DNA of 64,000 nucleotides, taken from contig CAWCHZ010000002.1 in NCBI GenBank assembly GCA_963795555.1, forward strand, positions 868,001 to 932,000, given 5' to 3'. The position numbers and the translations under genes were made by a program. The notes beneath the pieces were generated by a model, which was not told where the DNA came from, ran no database searches, and saw only the letters and a program-made list of their open reading frames with translations. Below are positions 8,162-16,108 of this stretch, piece by piece. Numbering within the stretch: the first letter of the stretch is position 1; every line of letters begins with the position of its first letter. This DNA is from CAWCHZ01 sp963795555 (GTDB lineage Bacteria; Actinomycetota; Thermoleophilia; Solirubrobacterales; Solirubrobacteraceae).

Positions 8162-9472
8162 TCAGCGCAGCGCGCGGCGCAGCAGCTTGCCGGCGGGCGT
8201 GCGCGGCAGGCGCTCGACGAAGTCGATCTGCTTGGGGACCTTGAAGCCCGCCAGGCGCCCGGCGCAATGGGCGCGCAGCTCGTTGGGGTCGGCGAGCGCG
8301 CCGACCCGCAGCACGACGGTCGCCACCACCGCCTCCCCCCAATGATCGTCTGGCCGACCGTGCACGGCGACCTCGGCGACCGCGGGATGCTCGGCCAGCA
8401 CCGCCTCGACCTCGACCGGCGCCACGTTCTCCCCGCCGGTGACGATCGTGTCGGCGCGACGCCCGACGATGGTAAGGCGACCGCGCGGATCGAGCGCGCC
8501 GAGGTCACCGGTGTGCAGGTAGCCGTCCGCCGCGATCGCCGCCGGCGCCACGGTCGGTCCGGCGACCAGGATCTCGCCGTCGGCGGCGAGGCGAACCTCG
8601 GTTTGGACGAGCGGCTGCCCGGCCGTGCCGGGATCGCCCGGTGACGAGGTGGTGACCTGCGAGCAGGCCTCGGTCAGGCCGTAGGTCTGCGCCACCGCCA
8701 CGCCGGCCTCGGCAGCGCGCGCGAGCGTCGCGGGCGTGACGGGACCGCCTCCCACGAGCGCGCAGCGCAGCCTCGGTGGGGAGCGCAGGCCGGCGTCCAG
8801 CAGCCGCGCCAGCGTCGTCGGCACGACGCTGATCAACGTGACGTCCTCGTGCGCAAGCGCGCGGACGACGCGCTTGGCGTCGAAGCGCGGATGGATCAGC
8901 GCGGTGGTCGCGTAGATCGCGCTGCGCAGCACGATCGACAGGCCGCCGACATGGCAGAGCGGCAGCGTGCACAGCCAGCGCTCGCCGGGATCGAGGCCGA
9001 GTGCGACCGCCGAGCCCAGCGCGCTCGCGAGCCAGTTGCCGTAGGTCAGCTCGACCGGTCGAGCGGCCGCCGTCGTGCCGGAGGTGTGGACGATCACGGC
9101 GATGGCGTCGGGGTCGTGGCTCGCCGCCGGCAGCGGCGTGTCCGGCGGTCCCGGGTCCAGCGGCGCCTCGATCACGAGGTCGGCGCAGGCCTGCTGCGCC
9201 GCCCGCTCACGATCGCCCAGGCGCGGGTCGATCGGCACCGCCACCGCGCCCAGCAGCAGGCAGGCGTGCAGCGCCTCGACGAAGGGAGCACCGGGCGCCA
9301 GCGCGATCGCGACGCGATCGCCGGAGCCGACGCCGTCGGCGACCAGCCGCCGCGCTGCCGCATGCGCGCGGCGCTCGAGCTGCTCGTACGTCAGACGACC
9401 TTCCGGAGCATCGAGCGCGATGCGCTGCGGCTGAGCGGCAGCCGCCCGTGTCAGCCACGCGTGGAGGTGCAT
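8162..9472 (-). CDS. menE: o-Succinylbenzoate-CoA ligase
   Basis: An ANL-superfamily adenylating enzyme of 436 aa that activates o-succinylbenzoate with ATP and CoA for menaquinone synthesis. Motifs: VIVHTSGTTAAARPVELTYGN (P-loop A3), LPLCHVGGLSIVLRS, QTYGLTEACSQVTT (A5), DGYLHTGDLGALDPRGRLTIVGR, and the catalytic lysine near TPAGKLLRRAL. Short length and the LCHVGG motif fit MenE rather than fatty acyl-CoA ligases, and the neighbours (menB, menA, menC, menH, menD) support this. It is divergent from menB, with 133 bases between starts. Confidence 0.93.
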   Translation of the reverse strand: MHLHAWLTRAAAAQPQRIALDAPEGRLTYEQLERRAHAAARRLVADGVGSGDRVAIALAPGAPFVEALHACLLLGAVAVPIDPRLGDRERAAQQACADLVIEAPLDPGPPDTPLPAASHDPDAIAVIVHTSGTTAAARPVELTYGNWLASALGSAVALGLDPGERWLCTLPLCHVGGLSIVLRSAIYATTALIHPRFDAKRVVRALAHEDVTLISVVPTTLARLLDAGLRSPPRLRCALVGGGPVTPATLARAAEAGVAVAQTYGLTEACSQVTTSSPGDPGTAGQPLVQTEVRLAADGEILVAGPTVAPAAIAADGYLHTGDLGALDPRGRLTIVGRRADTIVTGGENVAPVEVEAVLAEHPAVAEVAVHGRPDDHWGEAVVATVVLRVGALADPNELRAHCAGRLAGFKVPKQIDFVERLPRTPAGKLLRRALR

Positions 9473-9605
9473 GGCGCCAGGCTATACGGGACGCGCGCGC
9501 GCGGCGCGTGATGATCTAGTGTTGCGCGCGGCTCGGGGCGCCGGCCCCCGCCGGGTCCGGACCGCCGCCGCGCCGACGGGCCCCAAGACCGCAGGAGACG
9601 AGACC

Positions 9606-10451
9606 GTGGCAGTGACCTGGACCCCCGCCGCGCAGTACACCGACATCAAGTACGAGACATCGGACGAGTCGGCCGCCGGCATCGCAAAGATCACCATCAA
9701 CCGCCCGGAGGTCCGCAACGCCTTCCGGCCGCAGACGCTGTTCGAGCTCGCCGACGCCTTCGATCGCGCGCGCGATGACCCGGAGGTCGGCGTGATCATC
9801 CTGACCGGCGAAGGGCCCGACGCGTTCTGCTCGGGCGGCGACCAGCGCATCCGTGGCGACGACGGCTATCTCGGCGACGACGCCGTCGCCAAGCGTGGAA
9901 TCGGGCGCCTCAACGTGCTGGACCTGCAGATCCAGATCCGCCGCACGCCAAAGCCGGTGGTGGCGATGGTCGCCGGCTATGCGATCGGCGGCGGCCACGT
10001 GCTGCACGTCGTCTGCGACCTGACGATCGCCGCCGACAACGCCCGCTTCGGGCAGACCGGCCCGCGCGTGGGCTCCTTCGACGGCGGTTACGGATCCGGC
10101 CTGCTCGCACGTCAGATCGGCCAGAAGCGCGCACGGGAGATCTGGTTCCTGTGCCGTCAGTACGACGCTCAGCGCGCCTATGAGATGGGCCTGGTGAATG
10201 CGGTCGTCCCACTCGATCGCCTCGAGCAGGAGACCGTCGCCTGGTGTCGGGAGATGCTGGCCCTCTCACCCCTGGCGCTGCGGATGCTCAAGGCCTCCTT
10301 CAACGCCGCCGACGACGGCCTGGCCGGCATCCAGCAGCTGGCCGGCGACGCGACGCTGCTCTTCTACATGTCCGAGGAGGCGCAGGAGGGCCGTGACGCC
10401 TACGTGCAGAAGCGCCGGCCGGACTTCTCCCGCTTCCCGCGCCGCCCGTGA
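9606..10451 (+). CDS. menB: 1,4-Dihydroxy-2-naphthoyl-CoA synthase
   Basis: A crotonase-fold enzyme that closes the naphthoquinone ring of OSB-CoA. 281 aa from the chosen GTG at 9606, which has AGGAG 8 bases upstream; a longer frame back to 9471 lacks such a site and is low-complexity. Family signatures: AFRPQTLFELADAFDRARDD, FCSGGDQRIRGDDGY (the SGGDQ/R loop typical of MenB), VVAMVAGYAIGGGHVLHVVCDLTIA, GPRVGSFDGGYGSG, and the C-terminal swapped segment ending KRRPDFSRFPRRP. It heads the menB-menA-menC run. Confidence 0.95.
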   Translation: MAVTWTPAAQYTDIKYETSDESAAGIAKITINRPEVRNAFRPQTLFELADAFDRARDDPEVGVIILTGEGPDAFCSGGDQRIRGDDGYLGDDAVAKRGIGRLNVLDLQIQIRRTPKPVVAMVAGYAIGGGHVLHVVCDLTIAADNARFGQTGPRVGSFDGGYGSGLLARQIGQKRAREIWFLCRQYDAQRAYEMGLVNAVVPLDRLEQETVAWCREMLALSPLALRMLKASFNAADDGLAGIQQLAGDATLLFYMSEEAQEGRDAYVQKRRPDFSRFPRRP

Positions 10452-10471
10452 GCACGGGCCATCGGCCCTGA
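10448..10471 (+). other. Bridging micro-ORF (7 codons) between menB and menA
   Basis: GTG at 10448-10450 overlaps the menB stop (GTGA). After seven codons (VSTGHRP) the TGA at 10469-10471 overlaps the menA ATG (TGATG). The nineteen bases between the two genes are thus wholly occupied by an overlapping frame. By itself this short frame could be chance; it is listed because the next junction has the same design. Confidence 0.3.
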
Positions 10472-11358
10472 TGGCTGACAGCGCCCTGCGCATCTGGGTG
10501 GCGGCGGCGCGGCCGCGGACACTGCCGATCGGCGCCGCGCCGGTGCTCGTGGGCACCGCGCTCGGGGCCCGCGGCGGCCATCTGCACGTACTCGCGTTCA
10601 TCGCCGCGCTGCTCGGCGCCCTGCTGATCCAGGTCGGCACCAACCTGTCCAACGACTATTCCGACGCCCGCCGCGGCGCCGACAGCGAGGATCGCCTCGG
10701 CCCGCTGCGCGTCACCGCGCAGGGCCTGGTGCCACCGCGCCAGGTGCTGATCGCCACCTGGCTGTCGTTTGGGCTGGCGGTGCTCGTCGGCGCTTACCTG
10801 ATCGCCGTCGCCGGCTGGGGACTGCTCGCCGTTGGCGCCGCCTCGATCGTCGCCGGCATCGCCTACACGGGCGGGCCGCGGCCCTACGGCTACGAGGGGC
10901 TCGGCGAGCTGTTCGTCTTCCTCTTCTTCGGCTTGGTGGCGGTCACCGGCTCCTACTACGTGCAGCGCAAGGGCCTGTCCTGGGAGGCCTTCGCGCTGGC
11001 CGTCCCGGTGGGACTGCTCGCCGCGGCCGTGCTCGTCGTGAACAACGTGCGCGACCTCGAGACCGACCGGCGCGCCGGCAAGCGCACGCTCGCGGTGCGC
11101 ATCGGCCGCCCGCGCAGCCGCCGGCTGTATGCCGCGCTGGTCTACGGCGCCTTCCTGTTGACGCCGATCGCCTGGCTGTTCGGTCCGTTGACCCCCTGGG
11201 TGCTGCTGGCATGGCTGGCGCTGCCGCTCGCACTGGCCAACGTGCGACTGGTGCTCTCCCACAGCGACGGGCCGTCGCTCAACCAGGCGCTCGCGCGCAC
11301 GGGGATGATGGAGCTGGCGTTCTGCGTCCTGCTTGCGGCGGGCACGCTCGTGACGTGA
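10471..11358 (+). CDS. menA: 1,4-Dihydroxy-2-naphthoate polyprenyltransferase
   Basis: A UbiA-superfamily membrane prenyltransferase (295 aa) that attaches the isoprenoid tail to dihydroxynaphthoate, giving demethylmenaquinone. The first Asp-rich prenyl-diphosphate site is seen as NLSNDYSDARRGAD and the second as NNVRDLETDRRAGKRTLAVRIG. About eight hydrophobic helices alternate with these loops. Start is the ATG at 10471, overlapping the micro-ORF stop. It ends in ...GTLVT with a TGATG that begins the next micro-ORF toward menC. Confidence 0.95.
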   Translation: MADSALRIWVAAARPRTLPIGAAPVLVGTALGARGGHLHVLAFIAALLGALLIQVGTNLSNDYSDARRGADSEDRLGPLRVTAQGLVPPRQVLIATWLSFGLAVLVGAYLIAVAGWGLLAVGAASIVAGIAYTGGPRPYGYEGLGELFVFLFFGLVAVTGSYYVQRKGLSWEAFALAVPVGLLAAAVLVVNNVRDLETDRRAGKRTLAVRIGRPRSRRLYAALVYGAFLLTPIAWLFGPLTPWVLLAWLALPLALANVRLVLSHSDGPSLNQALARTGMMELAFCVLLAAGTLVT

Positions 11359-11405
11359 TGGCCGCCCGACGCGACCGCCCCGGCCTCGATCCGCTCGTGA
11401 CCTGA
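11358..11405 (+). other. Bridging micro-ORF (15 codons) between menA and menC
   Basis: ATG at 11358-11360 overlaps the menA stop (TGATG); TGA at 11403-11405 overlaps the menC ATG (TGATG). The peptide is MAARRDRPGLDPLVT: its start resembles MenC (MARG) and its end matches the MenA end (LVT). The 18 bases at 11345-11362 recur at 11392-11409 with one mismatch (period 47). The micro-ORF therefore looks like a tandem duplication of the menA/menC junction that kept the coupling frame. Confidence 0.55.
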
Positions 11406-12541
11406 TGGCGCGCGGCGAGCGCACCGGGCTCGCGCTGACGTTCACCGAGCGCACGCTGCGCTTCGCGCGTCCGCTCGAGACCGCGTTCGGGACGCTGCGC
11501 GAGCGCCGCATTCTCGAGCTGGAGCTGCGCGACATCGACGGATCGGCCGGGCGGGGCGAGGCCAGCACGCTGCCCCCCTATGACGGCGTCGACCTCGCGG
11601 CGGTCCGCGCGGCGCTGGAAGCATGCGGTGCCGTGCTGGCCGAGCAGCCGCCGCCGGCCGCCTGGGGAGCTGGCGAGCGATCACCGACCGGGCGACCCGC
11701 CCCGCCCACCGGCGCGTCGCCGTCGCCGGCCGCGGAGATCGCCCGCCTGCTCGACGCCTGCTGGCGAGCCACGGCCCTCCCCCAGGCGATCGCCGGCATC
11801 GACCTCGCGCTGTGGGATCTCGCCGGGCGACGGGCCGGACTCCCGGTCGCGCGATTGCTCGTCGCCGAGCCGGCGCAGGAGATCGTCGTCAACGCGACGA
11901 TCGACGCGACCGATCGCCAGGGCGCCGCGGACGCGGCAGCCGCCGCCCGCGCGGCTGGGCTGCGCTGCGTGAAGGTCAAGGTTGGGGTCGGCGACGACAG
12001 CGGCAGGCTCGCCGCCGTCCGCGCCGCGCTGGGAGCCGACGTCGCGATCCGCGTCGACCCCAACGGCGCCTGGACCCTGTCCGAGGCGCTCGCCGCGCTG
12101 ACGGTGCTGGCGCCCGTCGGCATCGAGCTGGCCGAGGAGCCCGTCCATGGCGTGGAACCACTGGCGCGGCTGCGGGCGCTGCTCGCCGCGCAGCCCGAGA
12201 CGGCGGCGATCGAGCTGGCGATGGACGAGACCGCTGGCGATCTCGACGCGATCGTCTCCGGCGCCTGCCAGGCGGTCTGCCTGAAGATCAGCCGCTGCGG
12301 GGGGATCACGCGCGCGCTCACCGCGGCCGACGCGGCGCGCGCGGCTGGCAGCGACGTCTACGTCGCCTCCACGTTCGATGGCCCGCTGGGGATCGCGGCG
12401 GGGCTGCATCTGGCCGCCGCGCTCGCACCCAGGCGCGCCTGCGGCCTGGCCACGCTGAGCGCCTTCGCCGGGTTGGAGGATCCCTTCCCGGCGCGCGACG
12501 GCGCGATCCGCGTGCCGACCGCGCCGGGGCTGCTCGGCTGA
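11405..12541 (+). CDS. menC: o-Succinylbenzoate synthase
   Basis: An enolase-superfamily dehydratase converting SHCHC to o-succinylbenzoate. 378 aa. The enolase-type active site is visible: KxK lysine pair in CVKVKVGVGDD, metal ligands in RVDPNGAW, ELAEEPVHG and MDETAGD, and the second catalytic lysine in VCLKISRCGG. The N-terminal capping domain carries TERTLRFARPLETAFGTLRERR. A Pro/Ala-rich insert of about 30 residues (near 95-125) is unusual. It is convergent with menH, with a single base between the stop codons. Confidence 0.92.
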   Translation: MARGERTGLALTFTERTLRFARPLETAFGTLRERRILELELRDIDGSAGRGEASTLPPYDGVDLAAVRAALEACGAVLAEQPPPAAWGAGERSPTGRPAPPTGASPSPAAEIARLLDACWRATALPQAIAGIDLALWDLAGRRAGLPVARLLVAEPAQEIVVNATIDATDRQGAADAAAAARAAGLRCVKVKVGVGDDSGRLAAVRAALGADVAIRVDPNGAWTLSEALAALTVLAPVGIELAEEPVHGVEPLARLRALLAAQPETAAIELAMDETAGDLDAIVSGACQAVCLKISRCGGITRALTAADAARAAGSDVYVASTFDGPLGIAAGLHLAAALAPRRACGLATLSAFAGLEDPFPARDGAIRVPTAPGLLG

Positions 12542-12542
12542 G

Positions 12543-13310
12543 CTACGGCGGCGACGCCGGCGCCTGGCGAGAGGGCTGTTGAGACGCGGCCGCGACGACA
12601 TCGCGCAGGACCTGCGCCACCATCCCGGGCGCCTCGAGTCCCGCCGCATGCCCGGCGCCCGGCACCACGACCGTCTGGACGACGTTGATCGCGGCCGCCA
12701 TCCGCTCGGCGATCGCGCGGAACCTCGCGTCGCGCTCGCCCACGACGAGCGCGACGGGCATCGTCAGCTCGCCCAGGCGATCCCACAGCGAGGGCAGCGC
12801 GCCCGTGCCCAGGCCACGCAGGGCCGCGGCGAGCCCGGCGGGCTCGTTGCGCAGCCGGTCGGCGTGCGCACCCGCGGCGACGTCGGGGGGCTGGCCGGCG
12901 AACAGCGGCTGGGCGGCCCAGCGCCGCGCGAACGCGGCGATCGTCGAGTCCTCCAGCTCGTCGGCCAGGCGCTCGTCGGCGGCGCGGCGGCGCCGCCGCT
13001 CGTCGCGATCGGCGATGCCGGGGCTGGCGCCGATCAGCACCAAGGCCGCGATGCGTGTGGGAAGCGTGAGCGCGACGTGCAGCGCCAGCCGGCCGCCCAT
13101 CGAGTAGCCGCCGAGCACGAAGCGCTCGGGCGCCAGCCGCCGGACATCGTCGACGACCCCCTCCAGCGTGGCCGGGCGCCGTGCCGCGGTCCCGTGGCCC
13201 CGCAGGTCGGGCGCCAGGGCGCGATAGCCTGCGCCCAGCTCCGCGATCACCGGGTCCCACGCCGCCCCCGTCTGCGTGAAGCCGTGGAGCAGCACGATCG
13301 CCGGGCGCAC
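12543..13310 (-). CDS. menH: Alpha/beta hydrolase, probable SHCHC synthase
   Basis: 255 aa. The oxyanion-hole motif LLHGFTQTGAAW is at residues 7-18, the nucleophile elbow is GYSMGGRLAL (Ser), the acid is in VVGERDARF, and the histidine in VPGAGHAAGLEAP. This pattern is that of MenH, which eliminates pyruvate from SEPHCHC, and it lies between menC and menD. Generic alpha/beta hydrolases look similar, so the assignment leans on context. The GTG start at 13308-13310 cannot move downstream without losing the oxyanion loop, leaving only 9 bases to the divergent menD start. Confidence 0.85.
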   Translation of the reverse strand: MRPAIVLLHGFTQTGAAWDPVIAELGAGYRALAPDLRGHGTAARRPATLEGVVDDVRRLAPERFVLGGYSMGGRLALHVALTLPTRIAALVLIGASPGIADRDERRRRRAADERLADELEDSTIAAFARRWAAQPLFAGQPPDVAAGAHADRLRNEPAGLAAALRGLGTGALPSLWDRLGELTMPVALVVGERDARFRAIAERMAAAINVVQTVVVPGAGHAAGLEAPGMVAQVLRDVVAAASQQPSRQAPASPP

Positions 13311-13319
13311 CTGCAGATC

Positions 13320-15038
13320 ATGACCTCAAACGACACGCACCTGCTGCTGCGCGCGTTCGTCGACGAGCTCGCGCGCTGCGGGATGCGCGCGGCGTGCACC
13401 TCCCCCGGCTCGCGCTCGGCGCCACTCCTGCTCGCGCTGACCCGCGACGACAGGATCCGCTGCTGGTCGCACATCGACGAGCGCTGCGCCGCATTCTTCG
13501 CGCTGGGGCTGGCGAAGGCCAGCGGCCAGCCGGTCGCGCTGGCGTGCACGTCGGGCACCGCCGCGGCGGAGTACACGCCGGCGGTGCACGAGGCGCACGA
13601 GGCGCGCGTGCCGCTGCTCGTGCTGACCGCCGATCGCCCGCCCGAGCTGCGCGGCGTGGGCGCCGGGCAGACGATCGATCAGCTCGGGCTCTACGGCAGC
13701 GCGGCGAAGTGGTTCGTGGAGGTAGACACCGCCGTTGCCGATGCCGCGCGCATGCGCTGGATCCGCAGCCTCGCCTGCCGCGCGTACTGGGCAGCGAGCA
13801 GCGGCCGCCCCGGTCCGATCCACCTCAACTTCCCGCTGCGCGAGCCGCTGGTCGGCGACGAGCCGCTGCCCAGCGCGCATGGCGGCCGCGCCGACGGCCG
13901 GCCCTGGCTGTGTCGCCCTCCACGGCAAACGACACTTGCGACCAACGAGCTGGAGGCGCTGGCCGAGCTGCTGCGACGCTCGCCGCGCGGCGTGGTCGTC
14001 GCCGGTCGCAGCGACTGCGGCATCCCAGCCGCGGCGGCATTCGCCCAGGCGGCCGGCTATCCGCTGCTCGCCGACCCGCTCTCCGGCGTTCGTCACGGGC
14101 CGGCGGCGATCGCCCACTACGACGCCCTGCTGCGGGACACGCGCTTCGCCAACGAGCAGCGTCCGGAGCTGGTGATCCGCGTCGGCGACCTGCCGACGTC
14201 CAAGCCGCTGCGCGGCTGGCTCGCCGGGCTCGACGACGTGCGCCAGCTCGCCGTCGAGCCGGACGGCGCCTGGCAGGACCCCGACGGCGTGCTGAGCGAC
14301 GCGCTTGCCGCCGACGCCGATCTCCTGCTGTGCGAGCTGACAGCGAGGCTTGGTCCGCCGGTCAGCGACGGCGACTGGCTCGAGCGCTGGCGACAGGCCG
14401 ACGCGGCGGCGGCGGCGGCGATCGCCGCGACGCTCGGCGAGGAGCTCTCAGAGCCCGCCGTCGCCGCGCGCCTGGGCGCGCGGCTGCCCGCCAAGGCGAC
14501 GCTGTTCGTCGCCTCCTCGATGCCGGTGCGCGACGTGGAGACGTTCTGGCCGCTGCGCGCCGACTCGCCGCGTCTGCTCTCCAACCGCGGCGCCAACGGC
14601 ATCGACGGCACCGTCTCGGCGGCGTTCGGCGCCGCCGCAGCCGCGGAGGGCCCGGTCGTCCTGCTGATCGGCGACGTGGCGCTCGCCCACGACGTCGGCG
14701 GCTTGCTCGCCGGCACCCGGCTCGGGCTGGACCTGACGATCGTCGCGATCAACAACGACGGCGGCGGGATCTTCCACTTCCTGCCGATCGCCGAGCAGCG
14801 CGACGCCTTCGAGCAGCACGTCGCCACGCCGCACGGCCTCGACCTCTCGCGGATCGCCGCGGCCTACGGAGCCCGCCATCACCGCGTCGCCGACACCGCG
14901 ACCTTCGACGAGCTGCTGGCGCGCGAGCTGGTCAACCCCGGCAGCGCGATCATCATCGAGGTGCCCGGCGACCGCGAGGCCAACGTCGCCCTGCACCGCC
15001 GCGTCTGGGCGGCGGTGTCGGCGGCGCTGCAGGACTAG
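13320..15038 (+). CDS. menD: SEPHCHC synthase (2-oxoglutarate decarboxylase), ThDP-dependent
   Basis: The first committed menaquinone step, adding decarboxylated 2-oxoglutarate to isochorismate. 572 aa, close to the usual 550-580. N-terminal CTSPGSRSAPLLLAL and ERCAAFFALGLAKASGQPVAL (with the ThDP-activating Glu) are typical; the C-terminal ThDP/Mg site reads LLIGDVALAHDVGGLLAGTR with INNDGGGIFHFLPI. The ATG at 13320 gives the standard MenD start (DTHLLLRAFVDELARCGMR). Divergent from menH across 9 bases, so its promoter must lie within the menH coding region. Confidence 0.96.
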   Translation: MTSNDTHLLLRAFVDELARCGMRAACTSPGSRSAPLLLALTRDDRIRCWSHIDERCAAFFALGLAKASGQPVALACTSGTAAAEYTPAVHEAHEARVPLLVLTADRPPELRGVGAGQTIDQLGLYGSAAKWFVEVDTAVADAARMRWIRSLACRAYWAASSGRPGPIHLNFPLREPLVGDEPLPSAHGGRADGRPWLCRPPRQTTLATNELEALAELLRRSPRGVVVAGRSDCGIPAAAAFAQAAGYPLLADPLSGVRHGPAAIAHYDALLRDTRFANEQRPELVIRVGDLPTSKPLRGWLAGLDDVRQLAVEPDGAWQDPDGVLSDALAADADLLLCELTARLGPPVSDGDWLERWRQADAAAAAAIAATLGEELSEPAVAARLGARLPAKATLFVASSMPVRDVETFWPLRADSPRLLSNRGANGIDGTVSAAFGAAAAAEGPVVLLIGDVALAHDVGGLLAGTRLGLDLTIVAINNDGGGIFHFLPIAEQRDAFEQHVATPHGLDLSRIAAAYGARHHRVADTATFDELLARELVNPGSAIIIEVPGDREANVALHRRVWAAVSAALQD

Positions 15039-15131
15039 GCGGGCCTGGACCATACCCATCGCGCACACGACCACAGATAAAATCATTGGTATCGCCAGGT
15101 TCACCCTGCATCCTGCCTGGAGTGACACCAT

Positions 15132-16052
15132 GTGCGCTGGCCGCACGGGCGCGTCAAGGTGAGGTCACAAGCGCTCGCAGGAGTCGTCGGGCTGGCACTG
15201 GCGGCTCTGGTTGCAGCGTGCGGAGGCCAGTCCCGGCCGGACGCGCTGAAGGCGCCGATCCAAGTGGCGCGCGTGTCGTGGGGTGGGATCGGCTATCGCG
15301 TGGTTGGTCACGGGCGGCCGCTCGTCTTGCTGGTCGGCGCGCCGCTGACCATCGACAACTGGCCGCCGGAGCTGATCGATCGCCTCGCCCTCGGTGCGCG
15401 TGTCTATGCGATCGACTACGAGGGCATCGGTCGCACGACACTGCGCAGGCGAGGATTCACCATCCCGCAGCTGGCTGACGACACGGCCGACTTCATTCGA
15501 GCGCTCCATCTCGGCCCTGCGGATGTCATGGGCTGGTCATTCGGCGGGTTCGTCGCCCAGGCGCTCGCTATCCGCCACCCGACGCTCGTCCGCCGCTTGG
15601 TGCTCGCCGCGACCGCGCTTGGCGACGGCACAGCGCAGTTCGACTTCTCTCCGACCGCGCCCGGGGACTACAGCTGCAGCGATAAGAGCTTCGGGCTGTT
15701 CTCGCCCGACGCGAGCGGCTGCGCGGCCATCATCGCCTACGAACAGGCCATCCACGCCTACCCCGGCTTCGCCAAGGAGCGGATTGCGGTCGGCGCCAAG
15801 CTGGGCAACGCCTCTGAAGCGTGGCTCGCCGGGGGCGTCCCGGAGGGCCACATGACAGCCGAGATCACGGCTCACGTCCTGATTGGGGATGGAAAGCAGG
15901 ACGCCGTCCTGCTGATGCCTGACACGGCGAACTTGGCGAAGGCCATTCCTCACGCGACGCTCAAGCTCTACTCCGACGCCGGCCACGGCTTCCTCTTCCA
16001 ACACGCGGCCGATTGGTCGCGGGTCGTGCTCCAGTTCCTCGGCTCCGCCTGA
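15132..16052 (+). CDS. Lipoprotein alpha/beta hydrolase
   Basis: 306 aa with a lipoprotein signal: hydrophobic LAGVVGLALAALVAAC ending in a lipobox (LVAAC), so the mature protein probably starts at that Cys and is membrane-anchored outside the cell. The hydrolase fold shows VLLVGAP in the oxyanion region, the nucleophile GWSFGGFVAQ, an acid in LIGDGKQD, and His in DAGHGFLFQ. The start is taken as GTG at 15132 (GGAG 9 bases upstream); a GTG at 15159 would give a shorter signal. Substrate unknown. A TAAAAT at 15076-15081 could be part of its promoter. Confidence 0.75.
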   Translation: MRWPHGRVKVRSQALAGVVGLALAALVAACGGQSRPDALKAPIQVARVSWGGIGYRVVGHGRPLVLLVGAPLTIDNWPPELIDRLALGARVYAIDYEGIGRTTLRRRGFTIPQLADDTADFIRALHLGPADVMGWSFGGFVAQALAIRHPTLVRRLVLAATALGDGTAQFDFSPTAPGDYSCSDKSFGLFSPDASGCAAIIAYEQAIHAYPGFAKERIAVGAKLGNASEAWLAGGVPEGHMTAEITAHVLIGDGKQDAVLLMPDTANLAKAIPHATLKLYSDAGHGFLFQHAADWSRVVLQFLGSA

Positions 16053-16056
16053 CGAC

Positions 16057-16105
16057 CGCGGGCCTGTCGCCGGCCTGGAAAGCCCGCGCGGAACGCCTGG
16101 CAGGC
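16057..16105. terminator. Inverted repeats between convergent genes (possible bidirectional terminator)
   Basis: CGCGGGC (16057-16063) pairs with GCCCGCG (16082-16088) across 18 bases, and a compact GCCTG-G-CAGGC follows at 16095-16105. They lie in the 56-base gap between two convergent genes. No T-run follows, as is common in high-GC actinobacteria. Confidence 0.4.
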
Positions 16106-16108
16106 CCG

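Noticed and set aside
12579..13319. An N-terminal extension of MenD by 247 codons.
   Set aside because: The extension is antisense to menH and lacks homology; MenD proteins start at the chosen ATG.
15130..15162. A 10-codon ATG frame (MCAGRTGASR) overlapping the lipoprotein gene start.
   Set aside because: Its stop does not meet any start codon in a coupling geometry and the main gene has its own ribosome-binding site.
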